Shown here: positions 1-12,400 of the stretch, in pieces | How positions within the stretch are numbered: position 1 is the first letter of the stretch | Layout of the letters: every line of letters starts with the position of its first letter | Assembly: GCA_943737045.1 (NCBI GenBank) | Contig: CALSFV010000015.1 | Span: forward strand, 866,501 to 930,500 | From: Parapristionchus giblindavisi | Lineage: Eukaryota > Nematoda > Chromadorea > Rhabditida > Diplogasteridae | Direction of reading: 5' to 3' | DNA length: 64,000 bases | The notes under the pieces: generated by a model | What the model saw: the letters and a program-made list of their open reading frames with translations, nothing else | The model's database searches: none | What the model was told of the DNA's origin: nothing | Translations under genes and position numbers: made by a program

Positions 1-420
1 AGCATTAGCATTACCATATTTAGTTTGCATGATCATTAGTCTATTGTTCATTTCCATAATTGTACTGTCGTGAATTTCGTTGTTGTTGAACGCAGTATCA
101 TTCCACAACACCTTTATTAAAACAATTCGGTGGACAATTTCAAAAAACGAAAAACCTTCAATCCTGATTCGAACTTATCCCATATCTCGCGGACGAGTTA
201 TGTGATTAGCAAATAATTGAAATGAGTATTGATTGTGAGAGAAAAGAGTGGAGAATCGAATGATTGAATGGAGAGTCAACGGATACGATACATCAACTGG
301 GTTGGAGGGGGGCATAAAACGAAAACAGGGCAACGATACTCTCATTTAAACTCTACAAAAATACTAAGCGAAATGAGAAAAAAAACTAGTTAATCAATTA
401 CTCTTGAAACATGGTAGTGC

Positions 421-568
421 ACACTAGGTCGGATGAGAACCTATGAATGAGAACCGACAGGATGATAACTATTTGCACATGAGAGACAAGCGCTAATGAA
501 TAGACAAAGTATACAAATGGTTATCATACAGCCGGTTAATATTCATCGGCTCTCATTCGACCTAGTGG
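421..568. mobile_element. Foldback MITE, ACTAGGTCGGATGAGA ends (copy 1)
   Basis: The sequence near 423-438 (ACTAGGTCGGATGAGA) recurs inverted at about 551-566 with one or two mismatches, bounding roughly 145 bp without coding potential. A second copy with the same ends lies at 52336-52427. The rest of 1-656 is AT-rich intergenic sequence downstream of the minus-strand gene ending at 657, and I see no other feature in it. Confidence 0.6.
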
Positions 569-656
569 TTGGTGTTTAATAGGAAATGAGAAAAAAACGG
601 TAGGGATGAGAGTGCGAAGTGTTAGAAGGATACGTGAGTAGTAAAGAAAAGCAGAA

Positions 657-1525
657 TCATTCAACCTCTTCAATGATTGGCTGTCCATCTTCTTCATAAG
701 TCGATTCGTTATTGTGTCGATCACTTAAATCATACATTTACTTATCACTCCTGATTAGTTAAAGATAGAGTAACCATTGTCAAATATAGTAGATTAAACT
801 ACCCTGGATATTAATTGAGTTATTAAAGATATTAAATATGACGATTATTATCACCGTTGTAACGTCGTTGTGAGAGTCCCCACAAGTTAAATGAGTAAAT
901 TGACAAAGGTTACTCAAATATACCCATCAATACCAATCTTTTTCAAACGAATGTACATATGAGCTTTGAAATTTGGATGAAACTTTGAGAGAAAGAGAGT
1001 GACAAGTAACCATTACGCAGAAAATTATTGTCACCATAAAGCATAATTGTATTATGATGTCACGATCGTTAAAAAAAACACAAAACTAACCCATCTTCAA
1101 CTCCAAAGGTTTCCGTTGTATAAGTATATCCTTGACTGCGAAGTTGTGCAATGTACGCAGGATCGGTATCTGGCTTGATTTCGACTGTCTCCAACTATAA
1201 TAAATCAATCACGCATACCAATCGATAAATCGATTAATAAATCAATCAAACAGTATACTAATTTTCATATTATTCATTGTAGGTCATCAAAATTTCACTG
1301 ATGATGGAGAAATATTCTCCGTAACGTTTGAATAAAACCACGTTTCTTCACATTATCACGAAATACAAGTAGATCAAAATAGTGACAAAGACTTATGCAT
1401 CAACCTAATACTTACTCTAAGTTGTTGACCACATAGAACACTTCTGCCACCAGCACCAGGTTTTTCGACCATACGATTCTGGAAGGAAAACTATGATTAA
1501 ATATATAATTAAATATAATTATAAT

Positions 1526-1575
<50 letters not shown>

Positions 1576-4500
1576 GATTAAATATATAATTTAATCAATA
1601 GTCATGCTTATATAGGATGTGTGCAACTATATTATGTGACCGTATGGTATGCAATAAATCAATAACATTTACCTTAATCTCAACTTTGGCTCGACAACCA
1701 GCCATTTGTGGTCCAAGGCCAAGAAGATCTTGAGCACTTCCCATACTGATCTGATTGGTCGCAGATGCAACACTGTAATAGATATATTCATACATTTTCG
1801 GTGCCCTCACCGAATTATTTCTATAGAGTTGGTCGATTTAGAAAAATCGTTATTTTTCGCTTAAATTGTAATATTTCACATAAAAATAAGCTTTATATAG
1901 TGGGTCGACCATCAAAAAGAGTCTTATATAGTGCGTCAATCCTCACACTGTGAGGGTATGACAATGTATGGACATATTATTGATTGATCGATGGAAACAT
2001 TAACTTACGGTGCTGTAATCGGACGACGATTTTGCAGTGCACTGGAATGTAGGAGACAGATCAATATTGTTATATTTTGCTAGATAAACAAAGTTTATTG
2101 AAGTATAATATTTACTATATGTCATTGCGAAATCAAGGCTTTGGCACAGCGTTTCGAGAGCGCTCGTGGTGTAACAGAGAAAAAGGTAGAGCGAAAGAGA
2201 GAGAGCACACAAAAGTGAGAGACACAGACGGTGAGAGTACACCACGGTGCAGTCATTCCGTAATTTTTTTTGGCATTTTGCCAAAATTTTAATGCGCGCT
2301 CTCACTGTGGTAGAGAAACGCTGTGTTTGGTCGACCTGGTCGGCTGTGAAGCCTTGAACCAAAGCCTTGCCATTGATTGAGCAATGCAATATAATGACAG
2401 TGAATCCACAAACTAATCGATAATAAGACAAATAATCAATCAATAAACATACAGCGTAGATGTGGGACCGCGGAGACCATTTGAAACGGTTTCATGAGGC
2501 TCAGCGACATCAGCATCATCTTCAACATCTATTATTGATCGATAATTCCATAATTGCCACTGTATACCGTACCATTGGCGGCCTGGCGACGTTCGAAATC
2601 CTTCAATCGATCCATCTTCGATTTGTATTCATCGTTTCTGACGAGTCTATAGGCTCCTTTATGTTTGATCATTTCGATTGCCTACAAGTAGTCGCGTAAT
2701 GATCGGAGAACAGCTATAATATTTTAAAATAATTTCCCAAATTTTCGAATCGTCAGATCAACTTAAATGTCTCGAAGATCATGTACAACGATTAAGAAAA
2801 TTCGTTATTTTTCGCTTAAAATCGTCATTTATAGCTTATTTTCGTGTAAAGTGAGTGAAAATGAGCCATATAGAGTGGGGTCAATCCTCGCATTACGAGA
2901 GCATGGCAATGTATGATGTACAACGATCGGCTAATTGTAAGATTTGTATGAACCAAAGAAATGTTAGTTGTGGCATCGTATTGATGCGTACTCCACTGAA
3001 TGCCGAGTAGTCAATCAGCTAGTAGACTTTGCTTTCGCACCGCATAATATTATTTATTAAAAAAGTATAATATTATTAAATTACCTGATTGGCAGTGCGA
3101 ATATTCATAGCACTATTCACATGAGCCTTTTCAGCCGCGGCAGTCACTAACTCTTTATACTTCTTCACCTATAAATATACTGTATATCGATTGATGAAGC
3201 TATAATCCGAACCAGTTCATGTTTCTGATTGGAAGTAATTCCAGTAGCATTATCCATAATAATTCTATAGATATCATTGTCATCCATGGCATTGTCATCG
3301 TTGATAGCATTATTATCAATCTGAGGTGCCATCTGATTCTTCTTTGGCTTCCTTCCAGGTGCTTTTCTAACAAGAACATTCCTGCAATCATTCACTATTA
3401 TGATGGACACATTCTATAAAACACACATGATTGATTGTTTATCTTTCTTATATTTCCACGATTTCACGAACGCATAAAGCGTACCAGCATTTAGGTGTTT
3501 GAATCCATGCATCATTACGGATAATTTGTGCAAGAAATGGCAAGATCATGCATGGAGCATACATTTTCGGTACCCTCGCCGTCTATTTTTATATAGTGGG
3601 TCAATTCTCGAAATAGGGTGGGTTGATTCACAAAATTCGTTATTTTTGCTTAAAAATCGTAATTTTTAGCTTCCTTTTTTATCAACTGGTCTAAAATGGG
3701 CCTTATATAGTGGGTCAATCCGCGCACTGCGAGGGTATGGCAATGTATGTGCATGGAATATACTCGAATCATGGATTATCAGCATACATGGGCGGGAGTT
3801 GCCGCTGGAAATGAAAATCGGGGGGGGGGGGGGGGTCGGAAGCAAAAAATTGAGCATTTATTCGTCATTTTGAGTGATTTTTTTTGAAAAATCGGGGGTC
3901 GGGTGCCAAAAATCGGGGATGTATTGCCGCTAGCGGCAGTGGTGACCACGTATGATTATCAGTGACGATGTATGGATTCAAACCCTGATTGAAAGTACCA
4001 TACGTGGGCGGCATTGCCGCTAGCGGCTATGCCCACCCGATTCTGGCACCAAACCCACCCGATTTAGCCAAAATTCACTGAGAAATTGACAACGATTTGG
4101 GCAACATTCACTCGAAAATGAAATTCTTGTGCCAAACCTACCCGATTTTACCACCCGACCAACCCGATTTTCATTTCCAGCGGCAATGCCCGCCCATGTA
4201 TGGAAAGTACAAACCATAAGTGCGCAAGCTTTGTCGCTGGAAATTCAAATCAGGTTGGTCGGACGCAAAAATCGGGTGGGTGGGGCACAAAACATTCATT
4301 TTTGAATGAATTTTGGCTAAATCGTTGTCATTCTTGATTGATTTTTTGCTAAATCGAGTGGGTGTTGCTCCAAAATCGAGTGGATCTTGCCGCTGGCGAC
4401 AATGCCGCCCACGTATGGTACAAATTTCATTCTATGAGATAATACAAATGAATAAAAGAGCGAACTTGGCAACGGTTCCAACATTCTTCTTAGTCCTTCT

Positions 4501-5527
4501 CCAGTTTCCCCTTCCTCTCTTCTTCGGTGCTTCTACGGCATTATCGACACTACAACCATAGACAATTACTACTATCCATTATGAAAGTATAGTTATACAC
4601 AATCAATCAATAATTAAACTGATCGAAACGCAACCAGGAGATGAGCCAGTTTAATTATTGTCAGTACAAACGCCACGTTCCTTCAGCGAGATCATACAAA
4701 TGAATAAATAAACGAACTTATCAACGGCTACAACATTCTTAGTCCTTCTCCAGTTTCCCCTTCCTCTCTTCTTTGGTGCCTCTACCGCATTATCGACACT
4801 ACAATCATATACAATTACAACCCATTATGAAAGTATAGTTATACACAATCAATCAATAATTAAACTGATCGAAACGCAACCAGGAGATGAGCCAGTTTAA
4901 TTATTGTCAGTACAAACGCCACGTTCCTTCAGCGAGATCATACAAATGAATAAATAAACGAACTTATCAACGGCTACAACATTCTTAGTCCTTCTCCAGT
5001 TTCCCCTTCCTCTCTTCTTTGGTGCCTCTACCGCATTATCGACACTACAATCATATACAATTACAACCCATTATGAAAGTATAGTTATACACAATCAATC
5101 AATGATTAAACTGACCCATCTCCTGGTTGCGTTTCGATCTTTCTCGCAGCCGTCATCTTCTTATTTCTAGCAGCCTTCTGGATTGTCTTCGATATGATGC
5201 TTCTTCCACGTGCTTTAGGAGCATAGATTGGAGCCATTGGAGTAGATGGAACGTCCTTATTATCTACTTTCACTCCGTTATGATTCTCATCTGTCGCCAG
5301 CACTTTGGCGTTCCTCTCGGTTCCTAAATGAAAATTTCATTTTCATTACGAGTTTAAAACCATTCGTGGAACATTTCACAGTCTTGTCTATACATATCTC
5401 ATCCTTTTTAAGCTCAAAAGAGTTGAGATTGATTAGAATGTTATCATCTTGAAGTCTTACTTCCTTTGCCATAGAGAGCGAGTGCCATAAGAGGACCAGT
5501 ACTTGATCTCCTAGTTGCTCTAGTCAT
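657..5527 (-). CDS. AT-hook-like nuclear protein with tandemly duplicated exons
   Basis: Multi-exon minus-strand gene of unknown function. Exons I can join in frame: 5461-5527, 5116-5323, three near-identical modules (4964-5044, 4720-4800, 4466-4549), 3213-3381, 3085-3168, about 2585-2697, about 2459-2535, about 2010-2042, about 1675-1772, about 1425-1480, about 1092-1195 and 657-723. The start is the ATG at 5525-5527, 17 bases after a TTTACAG acceptor that looks like a trans-splice site. The product is basic. It has a KARGRS motif in exon 2, an APKKRGRGNWRR motif in each module and APGRKPKKN in the following exon, all resembling AT-hooks, so DNA binding is likely by inference. A middle segment (KKYKELVTAAAEKA) looks helical and the C-terminus is acidic (ESTYEEDGQPIIEEVE). 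Several MITEs sit in its introns. I could not match it to a named family. Confidence 0.7.
1789..1970. mobile_element. MITE with CATACATT ends (copy 1), intronic
   Basis: Begins CATACATTTTCGG and ends with the inverted AATGTATG. Internally it carries the CTATATAGTGGGTC-type segments also seen in the copy at 3558-3749 and in a partial copy near 2791-2911. All three lie in introns of the AT-hook-like gene. Confidence 0.6.
2145..2325. mobile_element. MITE with CACAGCGTTTC inverted ends and 5-bp target duplication (copy 1)
   Basis: CACAGCGTTTC at 2145-2155 is matched by the inverted GAAACGCTGTG ending at 2325. The flanks are TTTGG on both sides, a 5-bp target duplication. The interior has a GA-rich stretch, a GGCATTTTGCCAAAATTT segment and GCGCGCTCTCAC. 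Copies 2 and 3 are at 46656-46835 and 53514-53729. It lies in an intron of the AT-hook-like gene. Confidence 0.75.
3558..3749. mobile_element. MITE with CATACATT ends (copy 2), intronic
   Basis: Same ends and interior as 1789-1970: CATACATTTTCGGTACCC at the left, GGGTATGGCAATGTATG at the right and TATATAGTGGGTCAAT inside. No coding capacity. Confidence 0.6.
3765..4418. repeat. Cluster of three copies of a GCCGCTAGCGGC-type repeat
   Basis: Three neighbouring units (about 3765-3955, 3998-4203 and 4214-4418) share ends such as CCATACGTGGGCGGCATTGC and an interior with repeated CCACCCGATTT. The unit at 3998-4203 begins CCATACGTGGGCGG and ends with the inverted CCGCCCATGTATGG. A fourth, diverged unit is at 57208-57372 in the ZNF800-like gene. 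All are in introns. The poly-G tract at about 3820-3835 is in the first unit. Confidence 0.55.
4419..5113 (-). repeat. Tandem duplication of a 244-bp exon-plus-intron unit
   Basis: Two units with a 244-bp period (4663-4906 and 4907-5113, the last truncated at the exon-2 donor) read as identical by eye. A third unit (4419-4662) is diverged, with one extra codon in its exon. Each unit holds an 81- or 84-nt exon that starts and ends in phase 2, so copies can be added without a frameshift. Two units also carry an inverted copy of the end of exon 2 (about 4617-4650 and 4861-4894, matching 5103-5140 reversed). Confidence 0.85.
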
Positions 5528-6476
5528 ACTTGGATAGTCGTTCCTGTAAATAGCTATGAATATTCATGGAAACAACGAACAAACTAACAATAGAGGTCTG
5601 ACAATGAGAACGGATGATGTTACAACATGAAGGAAATCGGCAAATCTCAAGCTAGGTGTAAAGAGCATACGTTTTCGATAATATGTCTCATCTAGGTCAC
5701 AGTTCGGCTTTGTTTTCATATCAAGCATTACTTTTATCGAAGTAATATGACAGGCTTCTAACCTAGATGAATATGGCAGCCATTCAACCATTTCGCAATA
5801 GGTGAAAGCAAAAAGAATAAAAGAGCTCTTAAGTACTTTACAAGTTAAACATTGCAGGAGGATTGAAAGCATTTACATGAAAACGATAACACCGTATATT
5901 CGAGCGCAAAAAACAGACGTGTATGGATGGATTTACATAAACGAAAATTATTTTAGGGCGACATGAAAAAACATTCGATGTAGGGAAACTACAGTAGGGA
6001 AATTGCGCGAAATATAATTGTGATTTTTCAGTACAATTGGGTTGTTGAATAGAGCATACGTGTGATTTATTTCATTTCATTTTAATCTTATACTTTATTC
6101 GAATGAATTTTCGCGGTGCATTCGATGAATCTGAACAAATTAAGATAAATTTATTTGTTTATTGCATTTTATGTAATTCGTACATTGCAGTGAAAACGAA
6201 TATTTAATCGTATCTGTAACTGCAGATTGTGAACTCGCATTTCAAGGCAGAGTTATTTGTTTAAAGAAAAGCAAAATTTGGATAGCTCTCAAAGCATGGA
6301 AAATTGCTTCTCGAAGTTTCGAGAAAATATGTAGATGTGCTTTGAGGGATGAGTAGTATGTCGTTAGACTTGAATTAGACTACAAAAAACTCGTGAGATT
6401 GTAAAATTGAGCAAAGATCAAACTACGATAATTGATCAATGATCAAACTACAATAAATAAGCTATAAATGAATGAA
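5528..6476. other. Intergenic interval between two minus-strand genes
   Basis: About 950 bp between the SLC26 gene stop and the AT-hook-like gene start. It should hold the SLC26 3' UTR and the promoter or outron of the downstream gene. A TTTACAG trans-splice-like acceptor lies just upstream of the ATG at 5527. I see no gene, tRNA or repeat family in it. Confidence 0.5.
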
Positions 6477-9400
6477 TCAGTGCATAGGTTGAGCTGACAT
6501 AAGCTCTGAGAGTCGATCGTGTTCAAGTGAATACTGCACATCTTGTTGCCCACGACTGAAAAGATCAAAGATCAAACTATAAACATCAAACTACAGAAAC
6601 CAAAGATGAATCAATGAACTTCTGTTGCACTCCAGAGATATGTTATGAAGGAAAGATCAGAGATCAAAGATCAAAGATCAAAGATCAATGAATTAAAATA
6701 GTAATATGAAACGAACGCTTTCTGCCTCAATCTCGCAATAGCTACAGCGTCTCGTATCGTTGGATAGAAATTGTCCTTGGTCACCATATCATAGAATCCA
6801 CAATTCGCGAAAAGATCGCGTACCGGAGCTGAAAAACTTTAATCATTGCGCCAAAATTAAATTGAACTATTTTTTAAGCACCCTGACAATGAGCTAATCT
6901 TACTGCGTGCTCTGGCAACACTCTCTCGTAGTGAAAGCAAACGAGAGAGTGTGGTCAGAGCGAAGAGTTTCAAATTAACTTGAGTTTTCGCATTAAATAT
7001 CACAATATGCCAGGTGCAATACCTTTAGCCGCCGCAAAGTACACGAGCACACCGCGATTGCGCATTTCCACATAAACCTGTAGAATAGTCGGCTACAGTA
7101 TGACACACACACACGACTGATACAGTACGCAAAGGCTAGAGTATACCTCTTTCAGTGCCGATACTCCCATATAATCTACGAAAGTGAATCCCGAACAATC
7201 GATAATAAAATGTCGAGAGAGCGCCTCGCCTTCGTCCAATTCCTGATTATCGATTGATTTATCGATTGATTTAAATTTCAAAAATATTGATTTTTCAAAC
7301 CTCTTCTTTGGATTCTCCATCAGCCTCTATGAGAATCTTCGTCCTTTCAACACGGAATACGTAATATTCATGTGATCGCTCCCATTGAGATTGGGCCTTC
7401 ATTTCATTATTTACAAAAAACATTTTAAATCATTTTAAAAAAACCTTATCAATACATTTCTTGAATCGATCTGCATTTGTGAAAAGGAGAGGAGAATCGA
7501 AACGGAAGATGCAAATCGCCTTAATTCATCATTTATAAACCAATCAATAGTTGTTTTCTATCAAAATTCATGAAATTCGAACAAGAAAATATGTTAGAAA
7601 TGTTAAAAATATTAAAATACGATATGTTAGAATATATTAACAAGGGAACCATAATGCATTCCCGTGGCGATATGACTAGTGACATACACCATTCGAATCA
7701 GTATCCGATTCTGATAAGACACCGTTAATAAGCAATGTCAAAAGTTTAAGAGCTTCGAGAAAATCGATAATGAAAATCGCACAGCCAATTAAGATCAACT
7801 CGGCTTTGTACTCCTATCTCACTGACCCTTGTGGTGTAGTGGATAAGGCGCTCGCATTTAATTTTGTAAGTACATGGTTCGCTGCCTGGTATGCGATACT
7901 TTTTTTGCTTGTTTGTTTTGTTTGTTTGTTTTTTGTTTGTAAGTTTTAAAAAATAGGGAAATGAGAGTTTCGTACATGGAAGAAGAATACATCTTCATAT
8001 CTGGATGAGTCCTTGAAGTCAAATGTACCGTGAACGTTTCCGAGTAAGTGCCAACGTGGCCTAAATACATGAATGAAGTTGAACAATGACTGAAAATCGA
8101 TAAATAACTGAAAATCGATAAATGACTGACCATTGCTCTCGAGCGATCGTTGTGAAGAGCGCATAGCAGATGGCTATAGCTAATCCCGGAGTGACATCGA
8201 TGAATACCGTACCGGCGAATGAGATCACCCAGATACTCTGAGAAGATATTATTGATTGATTACAGAGTGGAAAAGATAAGTAATTTGATCACTAATCCTA
8301 GTCAGTCAATTAATCAATTTGTCATTTCAAGCAATAGTTGCTAGATGAGGATGGGGAGGAAAACTTCATAGGGCATTTTCCACAAGTTGCCAAAAAATGG
8401 AAGATATTCAGTAACGAACGAAATCGATCTTGGATACACGCCACAGGGTCCTAAGCTCGGCAAACTTCTTGAATATTCCAGTGAGAGCAACGATGACGAT
8501 ACACGAGAGAACAGGCTGAGAGATGAGATTATATTTATTTATTTATTATATAATAATAAAAAAATAATATAATTTGTATCCCCACCCCCTCTCTTTTAAT
8601 AATTTTGATCTTTAACATTTTTTCTTGAACTCGAACACTTTGTACTTGTTGAAACACCCTTGTGGTTTTTTTTTATAAATAAATAAAATAAATCATTGTA
8701 GAGATGATATGGTGTTGATGTTTACCATAGGAAGAGGAGCGAAGAATCGAGCCAAATAGAGGATAATCGATAGAAGAAGAGCTGATGAGAAGACATTTGA
8801 CAACTGGAATACGGTAGGTATACGGTAAGTACTGAATGGGTATACGGTACACTTTGAATCGGTATATGGTATACGGTAGGCATACGGCAAGAGTCTTACG
8901 AGTGTTCGTGTTCCGACTTCATAATTGAGTAGAGTACGACCAAGTGAGGCAGCCACGGGATAGATTGGGAAGAATGAAGAGATGGTTGATGTTGCACCGA
9001 GTGCAATCAATTCCTGATAGAAAAGCTATTTATTTCTGTTTGGTATTGTTTTCGGTCAAAAATTTCAATCGTGTTTTAAATTAAAATCGCTCGTTGGTTA
9101 TGTGTATTACAACATGTAACAAAAAAGTAACACTCCGAATTAATTTGAAACTCTCCACTCTGACAATGCACTCTCGCTTTTTTTTGTCTGCGAGAGAGTG
9201 TTTCCAGAGCATTTCGTGGAGGTGGTGTGCATTTAAGAATGAATATTGATAGATTTTTTTTTTGAAAATAATAATTAAATAAACCTGATTAGCGTCGATT
9301 TCATATTTTTGTTTCTTCGCGAACATCTTTGCCAAAGAGATATGAACTGCATATACAACAATCTGAATAATCAATCAATAATATAATCATAGAGATCTTC

Positions 9401-12400
9401 TACTGGACTTAAAAATCAATCAAAAAGTAGAAATAATCAATAATTGATCCAAGAAGTACTGTAACGTACACAAATAGCAAGAGCATCACCAATCAACAAA
9501 AACATGAGGTCGATACGAGGAGGAGTAGGAATGGGAAGACTGGAATTATTGATTAGGAGAACAGAGATCAAAGACCAAACTAACGCGGTAGGAATATCTC
9601 CAACGATCTTTATTGCGAAATTTTCGTGAAAACTGAAGACATAGCTAATAGTAGTTGTAATTATGATCTGAAATGAATAGAATTATTGATTGTTTCATGT
9701 GTTAACTTTAATAATATCTTTATTATGCTGGTACGTAATGAACAATACATAGGACACAACTTTCACTCTATTTGAGCGATTAATTCACTTATTCTTTATG
9801 ATAGTCAAAGATTGATTTGAAAACACGAAAACTATCCAGAAAAAAATTTAAAAAAAGAAAATCTAACCAGAATTAGCTCATAGGGAATAGTATATCTGAA
9901 GTTGCAATGATTCTTTAGAAAAACCGAAATTACTTCCTGAAAAGTAATATTAATTCAAGCTGTCATATCTAAATTAAATTGATCCTATTTTATAGAATTA
10001 TTAGAGTTAAAAGTGGACAAACGAAAACCTTTCCCAATAAGAGAAAAAGAATGGAGAATAGTGAGATTCCACATGCAACTGGATTCACATCTGGTACACG
10101 GAGACCTAATTCGTACATGTTCTGCAAATAATTTTAATTAATTAATTAATTTATTTATTTATCTACGCCCGATGCGCCAAGAGACATGTGATAATTTAAA
10201 GGGGGAAAAGAACAATTCTACAATTTATTTACTTTAAAAGATATAAGCATGATTGTTGATAAATTGATGTGTTTATAGATGATTACGCATAAATCCGAAG
10301 CTACGACGATGATACATAGCAGAGTTGATTGGTACAATTACAATAAAATGGTTGATAAAGCGATGAATTTGCGGAAAGTTTTAACAAATAATAATTATAG
10401 AATATAAAATCTATCTCGTGTATTAGTATAGTTGAGACGACACTTTTTATCTGGGATCTTGTTTTTTTCAAACGAATTTTGCATTTTTTTGCGAAAAAGT
10501 ATATAAGAAAATATGGACACCTTAACAAGATAGCCAATCTCTCCATCGTGTCTCTTCAACTTCCTCACTCCAATTGCATCCTTCAATTGTGATGCTAATA
10601 CATGTAGCGATGCGGCCGTCGTGAAACCTGCTACTACCTAAAATCAATATTCTTCACCTACTTTTTCGTTATTCGTTTAGATTTGCCCTCCCCCTCGCTT
10701 TGAACCCCTCTACATATGACTTGTAGACAGGATAAATTATTATTATTATGTTTAGATTTTTTTAAACTATTATAATAAAGTTCTTACTTGATCAGAGAAA
10801 TAAGTGGTCATAAAATCCAATCGAAGTATCGCCATAAGGAACTGAAATGAGATCGGATGAAATGATGTACGATAAGCCTATGTACAACTTTGTCTCACAT
10901 TGAATATTCCTATAAGAAATGTGAGTGCCGAGGCGACTTCGTATGGAGTAGCCACTGGGTATACTTCATCATCCTTAAAATTATTGATTAATTTTATTGA
11001 TTGATTATCGATTGATCGTGAATTAAATCAATCAATAACTGACAGTAATTAGGGTGCCGTTTGGTACTCCTCGACTGATATCATTAACTCTCACAACTGC
11101 CATTCCACACATCAAAGACACAACGGCGAATGACCCTGAATACAGAAATATTGGCATCGTGCCAAGATTTTTACTCTTTCATTGATTTGTATTAGTCTAG
11201 TATTTTATATTTTAAAGGTATCTTTAGACTATGTCTATTCGTAAAATTCCTACATCACATTTTAATGTGAGTGTAACAATCACGACTGCTTGGCGCAATG
11301 GTAGCGCGTTCGACTCCAGATCGAAAGGTTGGGCGTTCGATCCGCTCAGTGGTCAGAATCTTTTGCTGATTTTTATCGTCTATTTTAACGTCAGAACAAT
11401 ATCGGGTTGGTTTTTGCCACGTTTGATCTTCAAAGTGCATATGAATGACTCACCAATGGAATTATGTCGACTAGTCCCTAATAGAGTATATATTAATGGA
11501 GGGAGAAATGACGTATACAGACCACTCACAGCTGGTACTTTGGCCAAGATTGCGTAGGCGATGCCTACAAATAAATTAAATTACTAATACCAACACTAAT
11601 TTTCTTCTTTTCTTTTTTTTGAGAAAAGCTTCAAAGTATTGGCTTGGTAGAATGGAAAATATTCTTATAATGAGTTACGTGAATTTAATCTATACTATGT
11701 ATAGATTCTGAATTAAATTCACTATGATGAGGAAAAAAAACAAAATATAGATTGATCTACTGAAATTTGGAATAGGATATTATTATGGAAAAAGACATTC
11801 ACATTCATTAAATTCGTGTTTTGTTTTGATGATTCCACTTCATTCTTTCGTATGAACACGGCGGTTCAATGAAGAGAAATCCCTACATTTAACTTTGGCT
11901 TGAAGCCTCTTGCATTACGAAAAATCGGCAAAGTTGATTTGCACTGGGCGGGATTCGAACCTACGAGGTTCGGATAGATACACAAAAGCTCCACCCACTA
12001 AGCCATATCGGCATGTCTCGCGAATCGTAAAACTCGATGATAGGTCTGGTCAGAAGCGAGCGCCCAGATACACCGTAGTCAACTTTCGCGCTGGGAGAAC
12101 CTAGATGTTTTAGTGCTTATCATCACTCAGTTTACGATACTTTCTTTTTCCGGCAAGAGCTTCTTAGTTACTATCATTGAGCGGCCGTGATGAAAGGATT
12201 GGGTCAGAACACGGTATCTCATTGAATCTATTACAGACTATCAAATCAAAGTTGTATAGTGGGATGAGGAGAGACCAAGCAAAAACGAGAGTGTCTAGGG
12301 ATTAAAGGAGGATTATGGTAATGGTACACGTGGCAGTGTTAAATTGACCGTGATTATGAAATGTCAATCGTATCGAGAATTAGAGTTCAATCGAGTCAGA

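Noticed and set aside
11231..11557. Plus-strand 108-codon frame
   Set aside because: It reads through the tRNA-Trp and the antisense of a SLC26 membrane exon.
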